64,000 nucleotides of DNA, taken from NCBI GenBank assembly GCA_025774935.1, contig JALGZK010000008.1, forward strand, positions 1 through 64,000, read 5' to 3'. The notes under the pieces are model-generated. The model made no database searches. It was not told the origin of the DNA and saw nothing but the letters and a program-made list of their open reading frames with translations. Positions 50,599-61,000 of the stretch are shown here, in pieces. Position 1 is the first letter of the stretch, and every line of letters begins with the position of its first letter. The DNA is from a bacterium. Lineage in GTDB: Bacteria > Joyebacterota > Joyebacteria > Joyebacterales > Joyebacteraceae. Both the position numbers and the translations under genes were made by a program.

Positions 50599-53142
50599 AT
50601 GAGAGTGCTCGCGGCGATACTCACGGCGGCCGTGGCGACGGCGCTTCTTCTGCCGGGAACCGCGCAGGCGGACGTCCTCGGCAACACGTGGCTCCGGGGC
50701 GCGAGCTCGGTCGCGCTCAACGACGACGCGACGGCGATCTTCCTGAACCCGGCGGGGCTCGCTCTGTACGGGGAGACCAGCGGCTACGGCTCGCTGTCGA
50801 CGGCCGGCGGCAACAGCGAGGGCGCGGCGTTCGCGTTCAAGGGCGGCGGCTTCGGGTTCGCCTGGAACAGGCAGTACATGTGGGAGCCGTACGGCGACTC
50901 GGAGAGCAACGGCTACCGTCTGACCGGCAAGATGGTCGACACCTACACGCTCGGGCTCGGGTTCGGAGAGGCCCGGAAGTGGGGACTCGGGTTCGACTAC
51001 CGGTGGTTCCGCCAGCGATACGGAGACTACGCGAAGTCGGGCACGTGGGACGTCGGGTTCATGTACCGCCCGTTCAACGGCCTGTCGCTCGGGTTCGCCG
51101 CGAGGAACCTGTCCGAGCCGACGCTCCCGACCAGCATGACCGGTTCCGCCGGGGGCGTCCGCGGCTGCGAGTGCGAGACGACGACGTCCTACGTCTCAGG
51201 CATCGCCATCCGGCCCTTCGGGAACCGCCTCACGATCATGGCCGACATGAGCGTGCCCCGGGACAACGGGTTCGACGACGCCGTCTACTCCGGCGGCATC
51301 GAGACCGAGATCATGAACGGCCTCGTCCTCAGGGCCTCGGTCCTCGACCACAAGATCGACGGCGAGCGCCAGGACGACTGGAGCGTCGGGCTCTGGCTGA
51401 ACGGTCTGCACTTCGGAGCCGGGTACAACAGCAAGAGCTTCACGGGCGCCACCGATCACATCAGCACCTACGAGGCGCTCGTCACGGCCGAGCGCATGCG
51501 AACCGTCATCAAGCCCACGGGCCAGATCGCGGAGATCAAGATCGCAGGCCAGCTCGCCGACGTCGCTCCTGGATGGAGTTTCTTCGGTGAGCCGAGGAGC
51601 AGCGCTCAGCGCATCGTCAGGAACATCAGGACGGCTGCCAACGAGAGCGGGGTGGAGTGCATCGTCGTCAGGATCGGGGACGTCGGGCGCCCGTTCCTCG
51701 GAGGACCCTCGGGACTCATCCAGGACATCCGCGATGAGCTCGAGTGGGCCCGCGACGTCAAGGGGAAGAAGATCGTCGCGTACTTCGAGTACTTCGTGGG
51801 CACGCAGGAGTACTACCTCGCCACCGTCGCCGATCAGATCGTCCTGAACCCGATCTCGGGACTCGAGGGTATCGGGAACTACGTGAACGTCCAGCGGTTC
51901 ACCGAGTCGACCGGGAAGCTCGGGATCGACTGGGACTTCATGTCCGCGGGGAAGTACAAGAGCACCTTCCACTCGATAGGGGCGGGTCCGCTGACCGACG
52001 AGCAGCGCGAGGAGGTCCAGTCGCTCGTCGACGCGAACTACGCGGTCGTCCTCTCGGGGCTCACCGAGGGACGGGGCATGAGCCTCACGGAGGCCGCCGG
52101 ACTGAGCGACGGCCGCATGCTCACCGCGCCACAGGCGCTGGAGGCCGGGCTCGTCGACCGGCTGGGGCACTACGAGGACGCCAAGACCGCGGCGAGGGAG
52201 CTCATAGGCGGGGAGATCCCCGACGATCCCGAGAAGATCGACGTCGTCGACGTCGGGAAGTGGAAGCACAAGACGTACGACTGGAACTACGGCCCGGTGG
52301 TCGCGGTGATCGGCGCCTACGGCAGCATCCACACTGGCAAGGGCGGGACCGATCCGATGTCCGGCGACCAGTCGATCGGCTCCCAGACGATGGTCAAGAC
52401 GCTCCGGCGCGCGCGGAAGGACTCGCGCGTCAAGGCCGTGATCTTCAGGGTCGACAGCGGCGGGGGCGGCGGTCTCGCGACCGACGAGATCCGACGGGAG
52501 ACGAAGAAGCTCGCCGAGAAGAAGCCGTTCATCGTCTCCATGGCAGACGTCGCCGGTTCGGGCGGCTACGGAATCTCCGTCGAGGGCGACAGGATCTTCG
52601 CCCAGCCGCCGACGATCACGGGGAGCATCGGCGTCGTCGCGATGAAGCCGATCCTCGAGGAGCTCTACAACAAGATCGACGCGACGAGCGAGACCTTCAA
52701 GCGCGGCGAGCACTCGGACCAGTGGTCACTCATGCGGGGAATGACGGAGGAAGAGCTCGAGATGGCGCGCGAGGTCATCGACTGGTTCTACGAGGACTTC
52801 CTCAAGAGCGTCGCCGAGGGTCGGGGCATGGAGGTGGACGAGCTTCGCGAGCTCGCGGAGGGCAGGGTCTACACCGGCACCCAGGCGCTCGAGGTCGGTC
52901 TCATCGACGAGCTCGGCGGGCTCTCGGCCGCGATCGACTACGCCTGCGAGACGATCGACGTCGAGAGGGAGAAGGCGGCGATCGTCTTCTACAGGAAGAA
53001 GAGCTCCTTCTGCGACATGATGATGTCTCAGGCAACGAGAACTCTGGGCCTGCACCGCTTTATCAGCATCGACGAGGGCGGGCTCGAGGACCTCTACCAG
53101 CTGGAGATGACGAACGACGTGCTGGACGCTCTGGTGGAGTAG
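50599..53142 (+). CDS. sppA: SppA-type signal peptide peptidase with extra N-terminal barrel-like domain
   Basis: 847-residue protein. Signal peptide MRVLAAILTAAVATALLLPG, then about 250 residues of outer-membrane-barrel-like strands beginning W-L-R-G-A-S-S-V-A-L-N-D-D-A-T-A-I-F-L-N-P-A-G-L (a PorV/FadL-like start). From about residue 300 it is a tandem S49 protease: half 1 with the general-base Lys454 in AGKYKSTF, half 2 with nucleophile Ser654 in VAGSGGYGIS, R-V-D-S-G-G-G-G-G-L-A and TGSIGVV. Both catalytic residues match E. coli SppA (Lys209, Ser409). E. coli SppA has no barrel domain, so this is an unusual fusion. Confidence 0.9.
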   Translation: MRVLAAILTAAVATALLLPGTAQADVLGNTWLRGASSVALNDDATAIFLNPAGLALYGETSGYGSLSTAGGNSEGAAFAFKGGGFGFAWNRQYMWEPYGDSESNGYRLTGKMVDTYTLGLGFGEARKWGLGFDYRWFRQRYGDYAKSGTWDVGFMYRPFNGLSLGFAARNLSEPTLPTSMTGSAGGVRGCECETTTSYVSGIAIRPFGNRLTIMADMSVPRDNGFDDAVYSGGIETEIMNGLVLRASVLDHKIDGERQDDWSVGLWLNGLHFGAGYNSKSFTGATDHISTYEALVTAERMRTVIKPTGQIAEIKIAGQLADVAPGWSFFGEPRSSAQRIVRNIRTAANESGVECIVVRIGDVGRPFLGGPSGLIQDIRDELEWARDVKGKKIVAYFEYFVGTQEYYLATVADQIVLNPISGLEGIGNYVNVQRFTESTGKLGIDWDFMSAGKYKSTFHSIGAGPLTDEQREEVQSLVDANYAVVLSGLTEGRGMSLTEAAGLSDGRMLTAPQALEAGLVDRLGHYEDAKTAARELIGGEIPDDPEKIDVVDVGKWKHKTYDWNYGPVVAVIGAYGSIHTGKGGTDPMSGDQSIGSQTMVKTLRRARKDSRVKAVIFRVDSGGGGGLATDEIRRETKKLAEKKPFIVSMADVAGSGGYGISVEGDRIFAQPPTITGSIGVVAMKPILEELYNKIDATSETFKRGEHSDQWSLMRGMTEEELEMAREVIDWFYEDFLKSVAEGRGMEVDELRELAEGRVYTGTQALEVGLIDELGGLSAAIDYACETIDVEREKAAIVFYRKKSSFCDMMMSQATRTLGLHRFISIDEGGLEDLYQLEMTNDVLDALVE

Positions 53143-53198
53143 ACGGGGCGTTCGATGGGGCGTCCCGCGACGAGTCGGGCGCGACGTGTGAGACGCGA

Positions 53199-53231
53199 GA
53201 GGGCCGTGGCGATGATGCCGCGGCCCTCTTC
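53199..53231. terminator. Bidirectional terminator hairpin
   Basis: GAGGGCCGTGGC (53199-53210) pairs with GCCGCGGCCCTC (53217-53228) with one G-U pair and a six-base loop, followed by TTC. Located between the convergent sppA and beta-helix genes. Confidence 0.72.
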
Positions 53232-53283
53232 ATGTGTCGTGCGACTGTCGCCGGCAAGCGAGCCCGACCTCGAGCACCGTCGG

Positions 53284-54549
53284 TTACCGGTACATGGACT
53301 TGATCACTCCCCACGAGGAGTCCGTCGCGATCCAGGTCGTGGCGCAGCCGAAGCCGCGCGCACCGATAAGCTCGCCCCATATGTTGTTCTCGGGGAGGCA
53401 CTGCGACGCGCCGTCTACAGTCACGTCCCCCATCGGGAGGCTGCAGAACATCGGGTCGACGAAGAGATTGTCGTAGTAGACACCGCACAGATCATCGCCG
53501 CCGGCGTTTCCGAAGATGTCCGAGCGCGTGATCGTCGGGATTCCAGCAGAAGCGGCGCAGTGGACTCCCTTCCCTTCGGTGCTGAAGGCGACGATCGTGT
53601 TCGTGATCTCGGCGCTCCCCGACGGCCCGCGGATGAAGAGGCCGCCTCCGAGCAGAGCGGCGTTCCTCACGAACGTGCAGTTCTGGAACACCGCCGGGGT
53701 CCCGTTGTCGCACCCGCCTCCCGCGTGATCCGCCGTGTTCCCGAAGAACGTGCAGTGCGAGAACGTAGGCGAGGCGCCGACGTCGGTGCTGACGCCGCCG
53801 CCCAGCTCCGTCGCGTGGTTCCTCAGGAAGAGCGTGCTCTCGAGCTCAGCGGCGCCACCATCGAAGAGGATACCGGCGCCCATCTCGGCGGTGTTGTCAT
53901 CGAACACGCAGTCGGTGAGCGTCGGGTCGCAGCCGGTCCCGGAGATCATCCCGCCACCGTAGTAGCTCTCGTTCCCGAAGAAGATGACCCGCGTCAGTTC
54001 CGGGGACGAGTCGTAGGCGACGCGGAGGCCGCCGCCCAGGTACTCAGACCAGCAGTTGGTGATGACGCAGTCCTCGAAAACCGGGAACGAAGAATCTACG
54101 ATGTTGACACCTCCCCCGGCGTGCGCCTCGCACGAGGAGATGCGGCAGTTCCTGACCGTCGGGGACGACCCGATGCACGTGATGCCTCCCCCTTCCGATC
54201 TGAACCCGTTCACGATGTCGAAGCCGTCTGCGACCGTGCCCGGCCCCTCGCCGTTCGAGAAGTCGAAGCCTCGCCCGGAGATCTCGCAGTCGATGACGAC
54301 GGCACCGCCTTCGGACATGGCCCGGAGGAGGAGCTCCTTTCCCCCGAATGTGAGGTTGCGGTTCTCGCCGCCTGTGTAGGTGCCCGGCGCTACGAGGATG
54401 GTGTCCCCCGGCGCCGCGGCATCGAGCCCGGCCTGAATGGTGAGGTAGTCGCCCCCGCCCGACCAGTCGACGGTGTGCGTCGTCGCGGGCGAGGTGGCGG
54501 GAAGCGCAAGACAGAAGGCGCCGAGGAGCACAGCGGTAGCGGCTCGCAT
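53284..54549 (-). CDS. Secreted right-handed parallel beta-helix protein
   Basis: 421-residue exported protein: signal peptide MRAATAVLLGAFCLALPATS, a DUF1565-type start (YLTIQAGLDAAAPGDTILVAPGTY), then many beta-helix coils with a C-x-F/I...N-x-A...G-G-G-[IV] rhythm (for example CTFFGNTADHAGGG, CVFDDNTAEMGAGI). The end, ASQCLPENNIWGELIGARGFGC, matches a C-terminal segment common in secreted beta-helix proteins of FCB-type candidate phyla. Possible surface or polysaccharide-binding role. GGGAGG precedes ATG 54549; the longer frame to 54660 has no signal sequence at its start. Confidence 0.88.
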   Translation of the reverse strand: MRAATAVLLGAFCLALPATSPATTHTVDWSGGGDYLTIQAGLDAAAPGDTILVAPGTYTGGENRNLTFGGKELLLRAMSEGGAVVIDCEISGRGFDFSNGEGPGTVADGFDIVNGFRSEGGGITCIGSSPTVRNCRISSCEAHAGGGVNIVDSSFPVFEDCVITNCWSEYLGGGLRVAYDSSPELTRVIFFGNESYYGGGMISGTGCDPTLTDCVFDDNTAEMGAGILFDGGAAELESTLFLRNHATELGGGVSTDVGASPTFSHCTFFGNTADHAGGGCDNGTPAVFQNCTFVRNAALLGGGLFIRGPSGSAEITNTIVAFSTEGKGVHCAASAGIPTITRSDIFGNAGGDDLCGVYYDNLFVDPMFCSLPMGDVTVDGASQCLPENNIWGELIGARGFGCATTWIATDSSWGVIKSMYR

Positions 54550-54746
54550 AGTGCCTCCCTCCCGCGGACACGGCATCCCGCCGTCCGCCGCGGCTGCGCC
54601 GAGAGACGGGTGTCGGCGGAGTTTCTGACCGCAGTTCATTGTACTCCCTGTGGCGGTCATTCGTCAAGAAGGGAGAGCCGAGATCGGGCTCTGATCCCTC
54701 CTGCGGCCCTCCTGATACCGGAGGAGAGCCGCCTCCCGGCCGCCGC

Positions 54747-54775
54747 TTGACTTGCCGCACACGCGCGCCTATCCT
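54747..54775 (+). promoter_or_regulatory. Sigma-70-type promoter for the Hdr/Nuo-like operon
   Basis: TTGACT (54747-54752) and TATCCT (54770-54775), 17-base spacer. The transcript would have a leader of about 375 bases before the first start codon, with a small hairpin GGAAGG/CCTTCC (54785-54803) at its 5' end. No riboswitch or small gene was recognised in the 606-base gap. Confidence 0.6.
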
Positions 54776-55155
54776 GTAGTCTACGGAAGGTAGCTGTCCT
54801 TCCTCAGGGGTGTTGCGCGCCTCCCGAAGCCACGCGCGCCTGCACGTTGAGCAGAAACCGGAGCTCCCCGCCGCTCTCGCCCCGACCAAGCCAGAGACAC
54901 GGAAGTGCAGATGGGACCGTCGTTCCCGGAAGGTGAGCGGCGGCGCCCTTGCGTATTTCCCGTTCGGCGTCTCACGACGGATCCACTCACAGCCGGCATC
55001 CTGTCGGCACGACCCCGACCGCAGCGTGACCGACTCACGAGCGGGCAGAGCGTCGTGTCGAGACGTTCTGTTCCGGGCGGACCCCACTTCCGCGGCAACC
55101 GCCGCCCCGCGGGAGCATCTTAAGGCATCGGAAGGACCCGCTCACCGGAGACCTC

Positions 55156-56088
55156 ATGGAGACCGACAGCCCTCATCCCGATCCGTATGTCCCCGAGAGG
55201 AACGAACCGCTCGTCGCGGGCGTGAGCAACAAGATCGGCTCCGTCCTCGTCGTCGGCTCCGGCATCTCCGGCATGCAGGCGGCGCTGGATCTCGCCGATG
55301 GCGGCTACTACGTCTACCTTCTCGACAGCGAGCCCGCGATCGGCGGCCTCATGTCGAAGCTCGACAAGACCTTCCCCACCAACGACTGCGCGATGTGCGT
55401 CATGAGCCCCAAGCTCGTGGACTGCGGTCGCCACCTCAACATCGAGCTCGTCACCTACGCTGATGTGAAGAACATCGACGGCGTTCCCGGCAACTACAAC
55501 GTCGAGATCGTCCGGAAGGCGAAGTCGGTCGACGAGGAGAAGTGCACCGGGTGCGGTGACTGCGTGACGGGCTGCCCGTCGCGGTACGTGGTCCGTCCCC
55601 CCGCCGAGGGCGCCCTCTACGAGCCGGAGACCACGGCGGACGAGAGAGATTTCATCGACCGGCTCCTCCGTGAGGAGGAGGACGTCGAGGGCAACCTCCT
55701 CTCGGTCCTCCAGGACGTGAGCGAGTACTCCCGCTACCTTCCCGAGCACGTCCTCAAGTACCTCTCGGACAAGACCGGGATCCCCCTGGCGAGGATGATC
55801 TCGGTCGCGACGTTCTACGACGCGTTCTCGCTGGAGCCCAGGGGCGAGCACACGATCTCGGTCTGCATGGGAACCGCATGTCACGTGAAGGGCTCGGGCC
55901 TCCTCCAGTCGAGGCTCGAGGACATCCTCCAGATCCAGAGCGGCGAGACCACGGCCGATGGCAAGTTCACACTCCAGACCGTGAGGTGCATCGGCTGCTG
56001 CGCTCTCGCGCCGGCCGTCCGCATCGACGAAGAGACCTTCGGGTTCGTGATGGTGCGCGGGCTCGAGAAGATACTCAACAGGTTCTAG
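55156..56088 (+). CDS. HdrA N-terminal FAD fragment fused to NuoE-like 2Fe-2S domain
   Basis: 310-residue fusion. Residues 25-145 are the FAD-binding start of an HdrA: VVGSGISGMQAALDLADGGY (GxGxxG), then KTFPTNDCAMCVMSPKLVDC, and a ferredoxin motif CTGCGDCVTGCP (Cys130, 133, 136, 140). Residues 185-310 are NuoE/HndA-like thioredoxin-fold 2Fe-2S, with Cys237, 242, 278 and 282 (CMGTAC, CIGCC). A full HdrA would continue after the ferredoxin motif; here that continuation is found instead in the middle of the third gene of the operon. Expected to feed electrons from NADH via NuoF. Confidence 0.88.
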   Translation: METDSPHPDPYVPERNEPLVAGVSNKIGSVLVVGSGISGMQAALDLADGGYYVYLLDSEPAIGGLMSKLDKTFPTNDCAMCVMSPKLVDCGRHLNIELVTYADVKNIDGVPGNYNVEIVRKAKSVDEEKCTGCGDCVTGCPSRYVVRPPAEGALYEPETTADERDFIDRLLREEEDVEGNLLSVLQDVSEYSRYLPEHVLKYLSDKTGIPLARMISVATFYDAFSLEPRGEHTISVCMGTACHVKGSGLLQSRLEDILQIQSGETTADGKFTLQTVRCIGCCALAPAVRIDEETFGFVMVRGLEKILNRF

Positions 56089-56091
56089 CGC

Positions 56092-57999
56092 ATGGCACGC
56101 ATCAACACACAGGCGGAGTTCGAGCGCGTCGCGAGGGAGGCCGCGGAGCGGTACTGGGGCCGAGGGCTCACGATCCGGATCGGCATGGCCTCGTGCGGGC
56201 TCGCGGCGGGGGCGGGCGCCCTCTACGACGTTGCCGCCGAGCGCGTGAAGGCGAACGGGAACGGTCTCGCCCTGACGAGGCTGGGATGCCGGGGAAGCTG
56301 CGTCACCGAGCCGATGGTCGACGTGGTCTCCCCGGACTTCCACCTGACCTTCGGGAACGTCACGAAGGCTGGGCTCGAGGCCATCATGGACGCCGCGGTG
56401 GCCGACGACTTCAGTTCGTTCGAGGACGCGGACGCCGTCTGGCAGGAGCGCGAGGAGCTCCGAACCGACGGGACGGTCTACCGCACCCGGCGAGGCACGC
56501 CGTCGCGAATCCCGGACATATCGGAAGTCCCTTTCTACACGCCTCAGCGGAAGATCATCACTCGGAACTGCGGCCTCATCGACCCCTTCAGCATCGAAGA
56601 GGCCCTGGCGAGGGACGGCTACGCCGCGCTCGTCAAGGTGCTCACGGAGAACGACCCGGCGGGTGTCATCAAGACCGTGACCGACTCGGGCCTCAGGGGA
56701 CGAGGCGGCGCCGGGTTCCCGACGGGCCGGAAGTGGGCGTTCGCGAGAGAGGCGGCCGGGGACGAGAAATACGTCTTCGTGAACGCGGACGAGGGCGACC
56801 CCGGTGCGTTCATGGACCGGTCGGTCCTCGAGAGCGATCCCCACGCCGTCCTCGAGGGCCTGGCCATCGGCGCGTTCGCCGTCGGGGCCTCCAAGGGCAT
56901 CATCTACGTCAGGGCCGAGTACCCGCTCGCGGTGCAGACCCTGAGGAACGCGATCGTCCAGGCCCGCGAGTACGGGTTCCTGGGAGAGAACATCCTCGGC
57001 TCGGACTTCAGCTTCGACGTCTCGCTCCGCATCGGAGCGGGCGCGTTCGTCTGCGGCGAGGAGACCGCGCTCATCGCCTCCGCCGAGGGCAGGGTCGGAG
57101 AGCCGAGGCCGCGTCCCCCCTACCCCGCGCAGTGCGGGTACAAGGGAGCGCCGACGGTCATCAACAACGTGAAGACCTGGTCGGCCGTCGCTCCGATCAT
57201 CCTGAACGGGGCGGAGTGGTTCGCCGAGGTCGGCTCGGAGAACAGCAAGGGCACGGCTGTCTTCTGCGTCACGGGCACGATCAAGAACACGGGGCTGGTC
57301 GAGGTCCCGATGGGCATGAGCCTGAACGACATCATCCACGACATCGGAGGAGGACCCGAGCGCGAGGGGGCCGAGCTCAAGGCCGTGCAGACCGGCGGGC
57401 CGTCCGGCGGCTGCCTGCCGAAGGAACAGTTCGACCTCAGGGTCGACTACGAGCAGCTCACCGAGGCCGGGTCGATGATGGGCTCGGGCGGGATGATCGT
57501 CGTCGACGACAGAACGTGCATGGTCAACCTCGCGAAGTTCTTCCTGAACTTCACGATGGACGAGTCGTGCGGGAAGTGCACGCCGTGTCGGGAGGGAACG
57601 CGGAGGATGTACGACCTCCTTGAGAAGATCACGTCGGGGAAAGGCACGGAGGAGGACGTCAGGCTCCTCGAGGAGCTCGCGGTCTACGTGAAGGACACGT
57701 CGCTCTGCGGTCTCGGGGCGACGGCGCCCAACCCCGTGCTCTCGACGCTGAGGTACTTCCAAGACGAGTACGACGCGCACATCAAGGAGCACCGGTGCCC
57801 CGCCGGGGAGTGCGAGGCCCTGATCAGCTTCCACGTGGTCCCCGACAAGTGCACGGTCTGCGGGGCGTGCGCGAAGGTCTGTCCGGTGAACGCGGTCCTC
57901 GAGGCCGGCGAGGCTCCCCCGACGATCGAGCAGGACGCGTGCACCAGGTGCCGCACGTGCTTCGAGGTGTGTCCTTCGGACGCCATCCGAATCGACTAG
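56092..57999 (+). CDS. NuoF-like NADH-oxidising flavoprotein subunit
   Basis: 635-residue FMN/NADH protein. N-terminal 2Fe-2S thioredoxin-like domain (about 20-100; MASCGLAAGAGAL, LGCRGSCVTEP), FMN/NADH domain with GLRGRGGAGFPTGRKW and NADEGDPGAFMDR, SLBB region, 4Fe-4S site ESCGKCTPCREG, and two C-terminal 4Fe-4S ferredoxin motifs (CTVCGACAKVCP, CTRCRTCFEVCP). The long version with extra clusters is typical of NuoF in bifurcating hydrogenases or formate dehydrogenases (HndC/HydB type). Only three bases after the previous stop. Confidence 0.95.
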   Translation: MARINTQAEFERVAREAAERYWGRGLTIRIGMASCGLAAGAGALYDVAAERVKANGNGLALTRLGCRGSCVTEPMVDVVSPDFHLTFGNVTKAGLEAIMDAAVADDFSSFEDADAVWQEREELRTDGTVYRTRRGTPSRIPDISEVPFYTPQRKIITRNCGLIDPFSIEEALARDGYAALVKVLTENDPAGVIKTVTDSGLRGRGGAGFPTGRKWAFAREAAGDEKYVFVNADEGDPGAFMDRSVLESDPHAVLEGLAIGAFAVGASKGIIYVRAEYPLAVQTLRNAIVQAREYGFLGENILGSDFSFDVSLRIGAGAFVCGEETALIASAEGRVGEPRPRPPYPAQCGYKGAPTVINNVKTWSAVAPIILNGAEWFAEVGSENSKGTAVFCVTGTIKNTGLVEVPMGMSLNDIIHDIGGGPEREGAELKAVQTGGPSGGCLPKEQFDLRVDYEQLTEAGSMMGSGGMIVVDDRTCMVNLAKFFLNFTMDESCGKCTPCREGTRRMYDLLEKITSGKGTEEDVRLLEELAVYVKDTSLCGLGATAPNPVLSTLRYFQDEYDAHIKEHRCPAGECEALISFHVVPDKCTVCGACAKVCPVNAVLEAGEAPPTIEQDACTRCRTCFEVCPSDAIRID

Positions 58000-58017
58000 C
58001 AGGAGCGACCGAGCGAC

Positions 58018-61000
58018 GTGAAGGAACACGAAGAAACCAGATGCTCAGAGCATGACGTGTGCGTGAACGCGGTGCGGATCACGCTCGACGGCGTGCCCAT
58101 GGAGGTGGAGCTCGGGACGACGATCCTCGCGGCGGCCACGTCGGCCGGCGTGACGATCCCCACGCTCTGCCACTACGGCGGGCTCGAGCCGGCGGGCGCC
58201 TGCCGCATCTGCGTCGTGGAGCTCAAGACCGAGCGGGGCAGCAGGCTCGTGCCGGCGTGCCACTACGCCATCGAGGCCCCCGCCGACATCTCCACGAGCT
58301 CTGAGCGCGTCGTCTCGTCGAGGAAGATGACGATCGAGCTCCTCCTCGCCCGCTGCCCGGAAGTGCCGGCACTCCAGGAGCTCGCCGCGGAGTACGGCGT
58401 CGAGACCACGCGCCTCCCGTCGGACGACGACGACTGCATTCTCTGCGGGCTCTGCGTGCGGACCTGCCGCGACCTCATGGACACCGAGGCGCTCTCGATG
58501 GTCGGGCGCGGGCACGGCCGCCGGGTCGCCCCGCCGTACGACAAGAAGTCGCTCGTCTGCATGAGCTGCGGCGCCTGCGCGTTCGTCTGTCCGACGAACA
58601 AGATCAAGATCGCCGATCTGTACGCCGGCAGGACCAGCGAGAACCTCTCGACCTACGACGAGAGGCTCGTTCCCGTCGGGAACATCCGCCTGAACTACTC
58701 GCAGCAGATCCCGAAGGTCCCGGTGATCGACCGCGAGAACTGCGTCCACTTCGTGACAGGCGCGTGCGGCGCGTGCGAGAAGATCTGCAACGTCGGCGCG
58801 ATCGACTACGACCAGGAGGACCGCGAGGAGACCCTGAACGTCGGCGCGGTAATCGTGACGCCGGGGTACGACTCGTACGACGCGTCCCAGAAGGGCGCGC
58901 TCGGCTACGGGCGCTACGAGAACGTCCTCACGAACCTCCAGTTCGAGCGGATCCTGAGCGCATCGGGTCCGTGCGAGGGCGAGATCCGGCGCCCCTCGGA
59001 CGGCGCGCATCCGAGGAAGGTCGCGTTCCTCCAGTGCGTCGGCTCGCGCGACACGAACGAGGAAGGGAAGCCGTACTGCTCGTCGATCTGCTGCATGGCC
59101 TCCATCAAGGAGGCGGTCATCGCGCGCGAGCACGACTCGAACGTCGAGCCCACCATCTTCTACATAGACATGCGAACGCAGGGCAAGGAGTTCGAGCGGT
59201 ACTTCGAGGGCGCCAGGAACGACCACGGCATCGTCTTCAAGAGGAGCAGCGTAGCGAAGCTCTACGAGAAGCCGGCCACGAAGAACCTCGTGGTCCGGCA
59301 CGTGGACGAGGAGACCGGCGAGATCGCTGAGGAGGAGTTCGACCTCGTCGTCCTCGCCGCTGGCCTCGTCGCGCACGAGAGCAACGCCGGTCTCGCCGAG
59401 AGCCTCAACATCACGCTCAACGAGCACGGGTTCTGCGAGGGACACACGTACCAGGTGCCGGGAAGCGGTGGTGGGAACGGCGGTGGGAACGGCGACGGGA
59501 CGGCCGGGCAGGGCGCCGGGGCGACCGCCGGGTCGGCCGCCGGCATCTTCACGGGCGGCGCCTTCACCGAGCCCCGATACATCCCGGAGGCCGTCGTCGA
59601 GGGGAGCTGCGCCGCCTCGGGCGCCGCGAGGCTACTCGCGGAGGCGCGCGGGACGCTCGCCAGGAAGAAGAAGTACCCGAAGCAGCTCGACGTCGCGAAG
59701 GCCGTGCCGCGCATCGGCGTGTTCATCTGCCGCTGCGGGATCAACATCGCGGGAACGGTCAACGTCCCGGACGTGGTCGCCTACTCCGCGACCCTCGGGA
59801 ACGTCGTCCACGCGTCCGAGTTCGTCTACTCGTGCTCGCAGGACTCGCTCGAGGTCATCAAGGAGACCGTCGCCGAGCACAAGCTGAACCGCGTGGTGGT
59901 CGCGTCGTGCACGCCGAGGACTCACGAGTACCTCTTCGCCGACACCATCCGCGAAGCGGGTCTCAACCGCTACTACTTCGAGCTCGCTTCGATCCGGGAA
60001 CACTGCTCCTGGGTCCACATGCAGGAGCCCGAGCTGGCGACGCAGAAGGCGAAGGAACTCGTGGAGATGATGGTGAGCAAGGTCCGGGGCGCGCGCCCCG
60101 TGAGCCTCGAATACTCGCCGGTCGTCCACCGCGGGCTCGTCATCGGGGGCGGCGTGAGCGGGATGAACGCCGCGCTGAGCCTCGCCGAGCAGGGCTACGA
60201 GGTCGACCTCGTCGAGAAGGAAGGGAAGCTCGGAGGTAACTACCTCAAGCACCGACGCCCGGTCTGGAACCTCTACTCCCCGACATACCTCGAGGACCTC
60301 GAGGCCGCCGTGCGGGCCAACTCGAACGTCACGCTCCACCTGAACTCGGAGGTGATCCTCTTCTCCGGGGTCGTCGGGAACTTCTACGCCGAGGTCTGCA
60401 ACCGCGAGACGGGAGAGGAGCACGAGATTAGCTGCGGCGCGGCCGTCGTCGCGACCGGCGCCGTCGAACGCGAGCCCGTGGAGTACGGATACGGCACCGA
60501 CGAGCGGATCATGACGCAGCTCGAGTTCGAGAGCCTGCTGGGCGGCGAGGACGAGCCCGCGCCGGACATCAAGAGCGTCGCCATGATCCAGTGCGTCGGC
60601 TCCCGCGAGGAACCGAACCTCTACTGCAGCAGGATCTGCTGCACGCAGGCCATCCAGAACGCGATGGAGCTCAAGCGGAGGAACCCCGACGCCACCGTCC
60701 ACATCATCTACCGCGACATCAGGACGTACGGGGTCCGCGAGGAGCTCTACCGCGAAGCCAGGGAGGCAGGCGTCCTCTTTCTGCGGTACGACGTCGACCG
60801 GAAGCCGGAGGTGACGACAGGCCCGGACGGTCTCAAGCTCAAGGTCTACGACCGGATATCCCGGCGCGAGGTCGAGCTCGGCCCGGACGCGGTCGTCCTC
60901 TCCACCGGCCTCGCCCCGAGACCCGACAGCGAGGAGCTCAGCAAGGTCCTCCGCGTACCGCTCACGCGGGACGGGTTCTTCCTCGAGGCGCACGCGAAGA

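Noticed and set aside
54776-55155. Riboswitch in the long leader of the Hdr/Nuo-like operon
   Set aside because: Only a short 6-base-pair hairpin at the 5' end was seen; no known riboswitch core was recognised.
55120-58029. Long minus-strand open frame opposite the NuoE/NuoF-like genes
   Set aside because: Shadow of two conserved enzymes on the plus strand; no ribosome site, signal or recognisable motif.
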